This document shows, in pieces, positions 61,601-64,000 of a DNA stretch of 64,000 nt (positions within the stretch are counted from its first letter, which is position 1; the number at the start of each line of letters is the position of its first letter). The position numbers were made by a program, and so were the translations under genes. The notes beneath the pieces were generated by a model. It was not told the origin of the DNA. It ran no database searches and saw only the letters and a list, made by a program, of their open reading frames with translations. This DNA comes from Tyto alba (taxonomy: Eukaryota; Chordata; Aves; Strigiformes; Tytonidae): NCBI RefSeq assembly GCF_018691265.1, contig NW_024881282.1, positions 26,810,899 to 26,874,898 of the forward strand, given 5' to 3'.

Positions 61601-63158
61601 AAGCTAGATTGAGAGAACAGGATCAGATCCTGATTCTGGGAGTAGGAATATAAATACATTCAGGAAAAATCTGAATGTGCAGAAATCAGTATACATTTTC
61701 CTATTGAGTTCAGCAGGATCAGAACTTCACTAATCTTTTTAGAGGAAAGGTGCTCCCTTTATGTTTCTTCTTATACCCTACTGAGGTTGTTGGAACACAA
61801 ATTAAATACAGGTAACCAGGTCTGTAGTTCTCAGTCACCCACAATAGCCCCATAATCCATAATTGTTATAGTCTATATATTTTTAACTATAAAGCAGGTA
61901 TTCCATATATGAAATTAATGTGTAAACAAACATACAGTCCCCAAACTGCTGAAACTAGAAAATGAGACTGTCAATAGAGTAAACGGAATATTTCAATGCT
62001 GAAGCCTAAATTAGATGTGTATGGGCTAACAGATCCGAGCATTCACACTGTGCAGAATCAACCTTTTCAGAGAGCTTAGCTTCCACCGATTCTCAGTAAC
62101 AAGACACTCCCCTTACACGCTTCTATTTGCCTGCTTATAAAAAATAATCTTTTGAGGAAGATTCGGAGAACTAACTTTCTCTTCTACTATTAAAATCTGC
62201 TTTCTTCATTCTGAAAAGAAAGACTAGTGGCCCATTCAATATGGGACTAGATCATTAAATACAGTAACCTGAGTAACTTTGGTCCAGCTTTCAGTGGGGT
62301 CTTGGACAGCCAGACAAGCGGACTTCTAGAAGTAGCCCCCCACCCTAGGTTATTCTACGATTTTAATATGTATATATATACATAAACACATGCATGCATA
62401 TGTCTGTATATGTATACACACATACAGAAACATTCATACCCTTCTGCAACTGCTGGCCTCTACATGCAGTTCTGGCTGACACCAAGAACTACCTCTTTCA
62501 GAGCAACATTGTTGCAGTTTAAAAGTAGGTACTTAGGGGAAAGATGTAGCAAAGGAAATAGCCCAATGGATACAAAATTCATTTACTAGTAGGAGCCTAA
62601 ATACAGCTCACCACTGGAAAACTAAATCTGACCAAGCAAGCAAAACACAAGGCAATGCCAACATCGCCTTGCTTCTATGTTTACTGACCTGTAAAAGCAC
62701 ATAGCTGCATTTTACTATACTGGTCTGTGAAAGGTTGATCTGAACAGTGGAAAATACTACAACAAAACCCTGGACCTTACTATACAACACACAGGGGAGA
62801 GAAAAAAAAAAAAAAAAAAAAACAACATGGCTAAAAGATGTTTGAACAGTGAAAGCAAAAGTATTTTTCTCTAACTTTCCCAGTATATTCACATTGAATG
62901 ATTATGACAACAAAGCATTTCAAAATGCATTCAGAATGAAATTTTTAGGTTATTTTACTTTTAAATGTGGATAACAGAATTATTCTAATAATTCAATAAT
63001 CAAGTGCAAATAAAAGAAATGTATGGCTCAGTAAACTCACTTCCATTTCCTTCCCTGGAGAAAGATGGCTAAGATTGACCATTCCCCCTGAATTATGAAA
63101 CATTTTCACAGGACATTTAGCTTCATTTTGTACCAACTCCTGATACTGGTTCACCACT
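49518..63158 (-). CDS. SUPT20H: SUPT20H (SPT20/p38IP), C-terminal half, 10 coding exons; 5' end outside window
   Basis: Core subunit of the SAGA histone acetyltransferase complex; in mammals also known as p38-interacting protein. Exons in this window, 5' to 3': 63041-63158, 61074-61182, 60680-60838, 58578-58890, 57335-57489, 54887-54942, 53400-53516, 51135-51240, 50485-50612, 49518-49655. All junctions are GT-AG and keep phase. The translated part runs from [19 protein letters not shown] through [15 protein letters not shown], a Ser/Pro/Thr-rich stretch, [50 protein letters not shown] and Q-rich exons to [14 protein letters not shown] and a basic tail. These match human SUPT20H as I recall it. 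The N-terminal Spt20 domain must lie beyond base 64000. Two alternative C-termini are possible (see findings). Confidence 0.95.
50485..50612 (-). CDS. SUPT20H: SUPT20H penultimate exon, Gln-rich, probably alternative
   Basis: 128 bp (not a multiple of 3), acceptor TTCTTAG|TGTTG and donor TACAA|GTAATC. Encodes [20 protein letters not shown], then a Q-rich stretch ending QQQQQQIQ. Skipping it switches the terminal exon to a different frame. If the donor is not used, the frame runs on to a stop just downstream. Confidence 0.88.
51135..51240 (-). CDS. SUPT20H: SUPT20H exon, [15 protein letters not shown]...
   Basis: 106 bp, acceptor TGCTAG|GGGTC and donor CACAG|GTATGT. It ends one base into a codon, so the next exon chosen decides the downstream frame. 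Confidence 0.94.
53400..53516 (-). CDS. SUPT20H: SUPT20H exon, Gln-rich
   Basis: 117 bp in phase 0, acceptor TAATAG|CTTCC and donor AACAG|GTGTGT. Begins [20 protein letters not shown] and ends CSPQQQGEQ. Confidence 0.93.
54887..54942 (-). CDS. SUPT20H: SUPT20H exon, [18 protein letters not shown]
   Basis: 56 bp, acceptor TAACAG|GCAGC and donor CTACAG|GTAATT. Confidence 0.94.
55660..56812 (+). mobile_element. Old, diverged CR1 LINE copy in a SUPT20H intron
   Basis: From 56381 (GTCCAGTTTTGG) through AGAGTGACAGGATTATGAAA and ACACGACCTATCAGAAAGAG to a 3' end near ATTCTGATTCC, the sequence follows the CR1 consensus as I remember it, with many differences and small gaps. An upstream piece (55660-55770, containing AAAAGTGATCCTTGTGAATT) looks like the same element; the stretch between is less clear. 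Plus orientation, so antisense to SUPT20H. More diverged than the copy at 41160, hence probably older. Confidence 0.65.
57335..57489 (-). CDS. SUPT20H: SUPT20H exon, [13 protein letters not shown]...
   Basis: 155 bp, acceptor CTACAG|TGGAG and donor AGCAG|GTTAGT. Gly/Ala/Leu-rich, includes [16 protein letters not shown]. Confidence 0.94.
58578..58890 (-). CDS. SUPT20H: SUPT20H exon, Ser/Thr/Pro-rich
   Basis: The longest exon here, 313 bp, acceptor GAGCAG|GGTCT and donor TGTG|GTAAGT. Begins [19 protein letters not shown] and continues [20 protein letters not shown] and [14 protein letters not shown]. Confidence 0.95.
60680..60838 (-). CDS. SUPT20H: SUPT20H exon, NIFSPQQ...
   Basis: 159 bp, acceptor TTTTCAG|GTAAT and donor ACAAA|GTGAGT. 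Includes [18 protein letters not shown] and [20 protein letters not shown]. Confidence 0.94.
61074..61182 (-). CDS. SUPT20H: SUPT20H exon, [10 protein letters not shown]...
   Basis: 109 bp, acceptor TCCTAG|CAGCC and donor CTTCAG|GTAATT. Includes [20 protein letters not shown]. Confidence 0.94.
63041..63158 (-). CDS. SUPT20H: SUPT20H exon (first in window)
   Basis: 118 bp, acceptor GTTTCAG|AGTGG and donor ATGGAA|GTGAGT. Encodes [20 protein letters not shown] up to SPGKEME. No further upstream exon was recognised in 63159-64000. Confidence 0.94.
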
Positions 63159-64000
63159 CTGAAACAAACAATGAGGACATAAAAAGATTAACAACTTTGA
63201 ACTTCTAAAGTAGATATGTACATGTAAACACATAATTGTGTATGTTACATTGTCATATATTTCATACATAAGTATAGCTTTATAAGAGAGATGCACCTAT
63301 ATAAAACATACCTATACCTCTATATATCTTTGTACTTTGTTCCTAGGCTCCTAGATTTATTCCATTTTATTTTTTCTTCTAATCACTGTCTTTTTTCCTA
63401 ATGAAAAATACAGTTTAGGAAACAAGTTTAAGAAACACTCTTTTGAAGGAACATGCAAAACAGTAGATGGAACAGTTCCCTTCCCAAAAGCAACTGCAGT
63501 TCCTTTGGGATATCAGTCACAGGGAATCCCATTCCCTCTACAGGGGTCCAGAATATTTTATAAAGCTGTCTCCTCTGCTTATGCTCCCTGTGGAACAGTC
63601 AAGCCTCAAGGGATGAACTAAGAGGTCCTTACTGAATGTACATCCAAGAACCAGTTATTACAGCAAAAGTGATCACCCTTCTTTGAGCACCAGAACAGCC
63701 AGGTCTTATTCCAAGAAACCATTGAGCAGTGATGTAGCCAGGACTTCAAAGCATCAATAGCATCAGGCAAATTTAAAATACCATTCTACCAAATCAAATA
63801 CTACATCTCTACTACTTTGAGAGAACTAAGTTGAGGGAATACTGTTTCACAAACATGAGCAGAATGTATACAAAGTGACCCTGCAGACCTGAAAAATCAA
63901 GCTGAAGAGGGGTTGCCACTTTCACTCTGGCAGACTGAACCTCAGTGAAAAGCTGCTGGAATATTTCCATCAGTTTACACCTAAATGGTATGAACTACAC

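Larger units (their letters stand above)
58891..64000 (-). other. SUPT20H: SUPT20H introns from 58891 to the window edge
   Basis: 58891-60679, 60839-61073, 61183-63040 and 63159-64000 are AT-rich intron sequence. TATA/TGTA-type simple sequence occurs near 62365-62425 and 63210-63330, and homopolymer runs at 59611-59631 and 62803-62821. Nothing else was recognised. Confidence 0.65.

Noticed and set aside
63860..63960. Possible further upstream SUPT20H exon ending before a CTTTTTCAG-like or GTCTG sequence
   Set aside because: The translation does not match the expected sequence before VVNQYQ and no frame-consistent acceptor/donor pair was found.
1..64000. CRISPR arrays, operons, prophage or other prokaryotic systems
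   Set aside because: The window is intron-containing vertebrate DNA; no such structures are present.
1..64000. tRNA, rRNA or microRNA genes
   Set aside because: I looked for obvious tRNA box A/B sequences and rRNA blocks and saw none; microRNA hairpins cannot be judged reliably by eye, so none is claimed.

Overview
The window looks like avian nuclear DNA. It is AT-rich and intron-rich, with one CpG-island promoter. It carries chicken-repeat-1 (CR1) LINE copies and an LTR of a type abundant in bird genomes. The encoded proteins are close to, but clearly diverged from, the human proteins as I remember them. No species call is possible from sequence alone.

Three vertebrate housekeeping genes could be reconstructed exon by exon with consistent reading phase. 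(1) ALG5, minus strand, 10 coding exons, 15451-37163, complete, 323 aa. It is the dolichyl-phosphate beta-glucosyltransferase of the ER. (2) EXOSC8, plus strand, 11 coding exons, 37350-49086, complete, 276 aa. It is the RRP43 ring subunit of the RNA exosome. (3) SUPT20H, minus strand, the last 10 coding exons, 49518-63158, with the 5' part off the right edge. It is the SPT20 subunit of SAGA. ALG5 and EXOSC8 are divergent, with 186 bp of CpG-rich DNA between their start codons. EXOSC8 and SUPT20H are convergent, and their probable poly(A) sites are less than 200 bp apart. The order ALG5-EXOSC8-SUPT20H matches human 13q13 as I recall it, so the gene-free left flank (1-15170) should be the interval toward SMAD9.

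Region by region: 1-5170 has no gene I can support. 5172-6145 is a solo LTR. 6146-15170 has no supported gene. 15170-37163 is ALG5, including a 9.6-kb intron 8. 37164-37349 is the shared promoter. 37350-49190 is EXOSC8, with two CR1 fragments, a GC-AG intron, a G-quadruplex-type repeat, a 30-T run and a 24-C run. 49350-64000 is the 3' half of SUPT20H, with an old CR1 and glutamine-rich exons.

The three genes do not form a pathway; their adjacency is conserved synteny. The most interesting feature is the SUPT20H terminal exon. It can be read in two frames, depending on whether the preceding 128-bp exon is included, and each frame gives a C-terminus matching one of two human isoforms as I recall them. 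I found no clearly new biological system; the remaining findings are modest.
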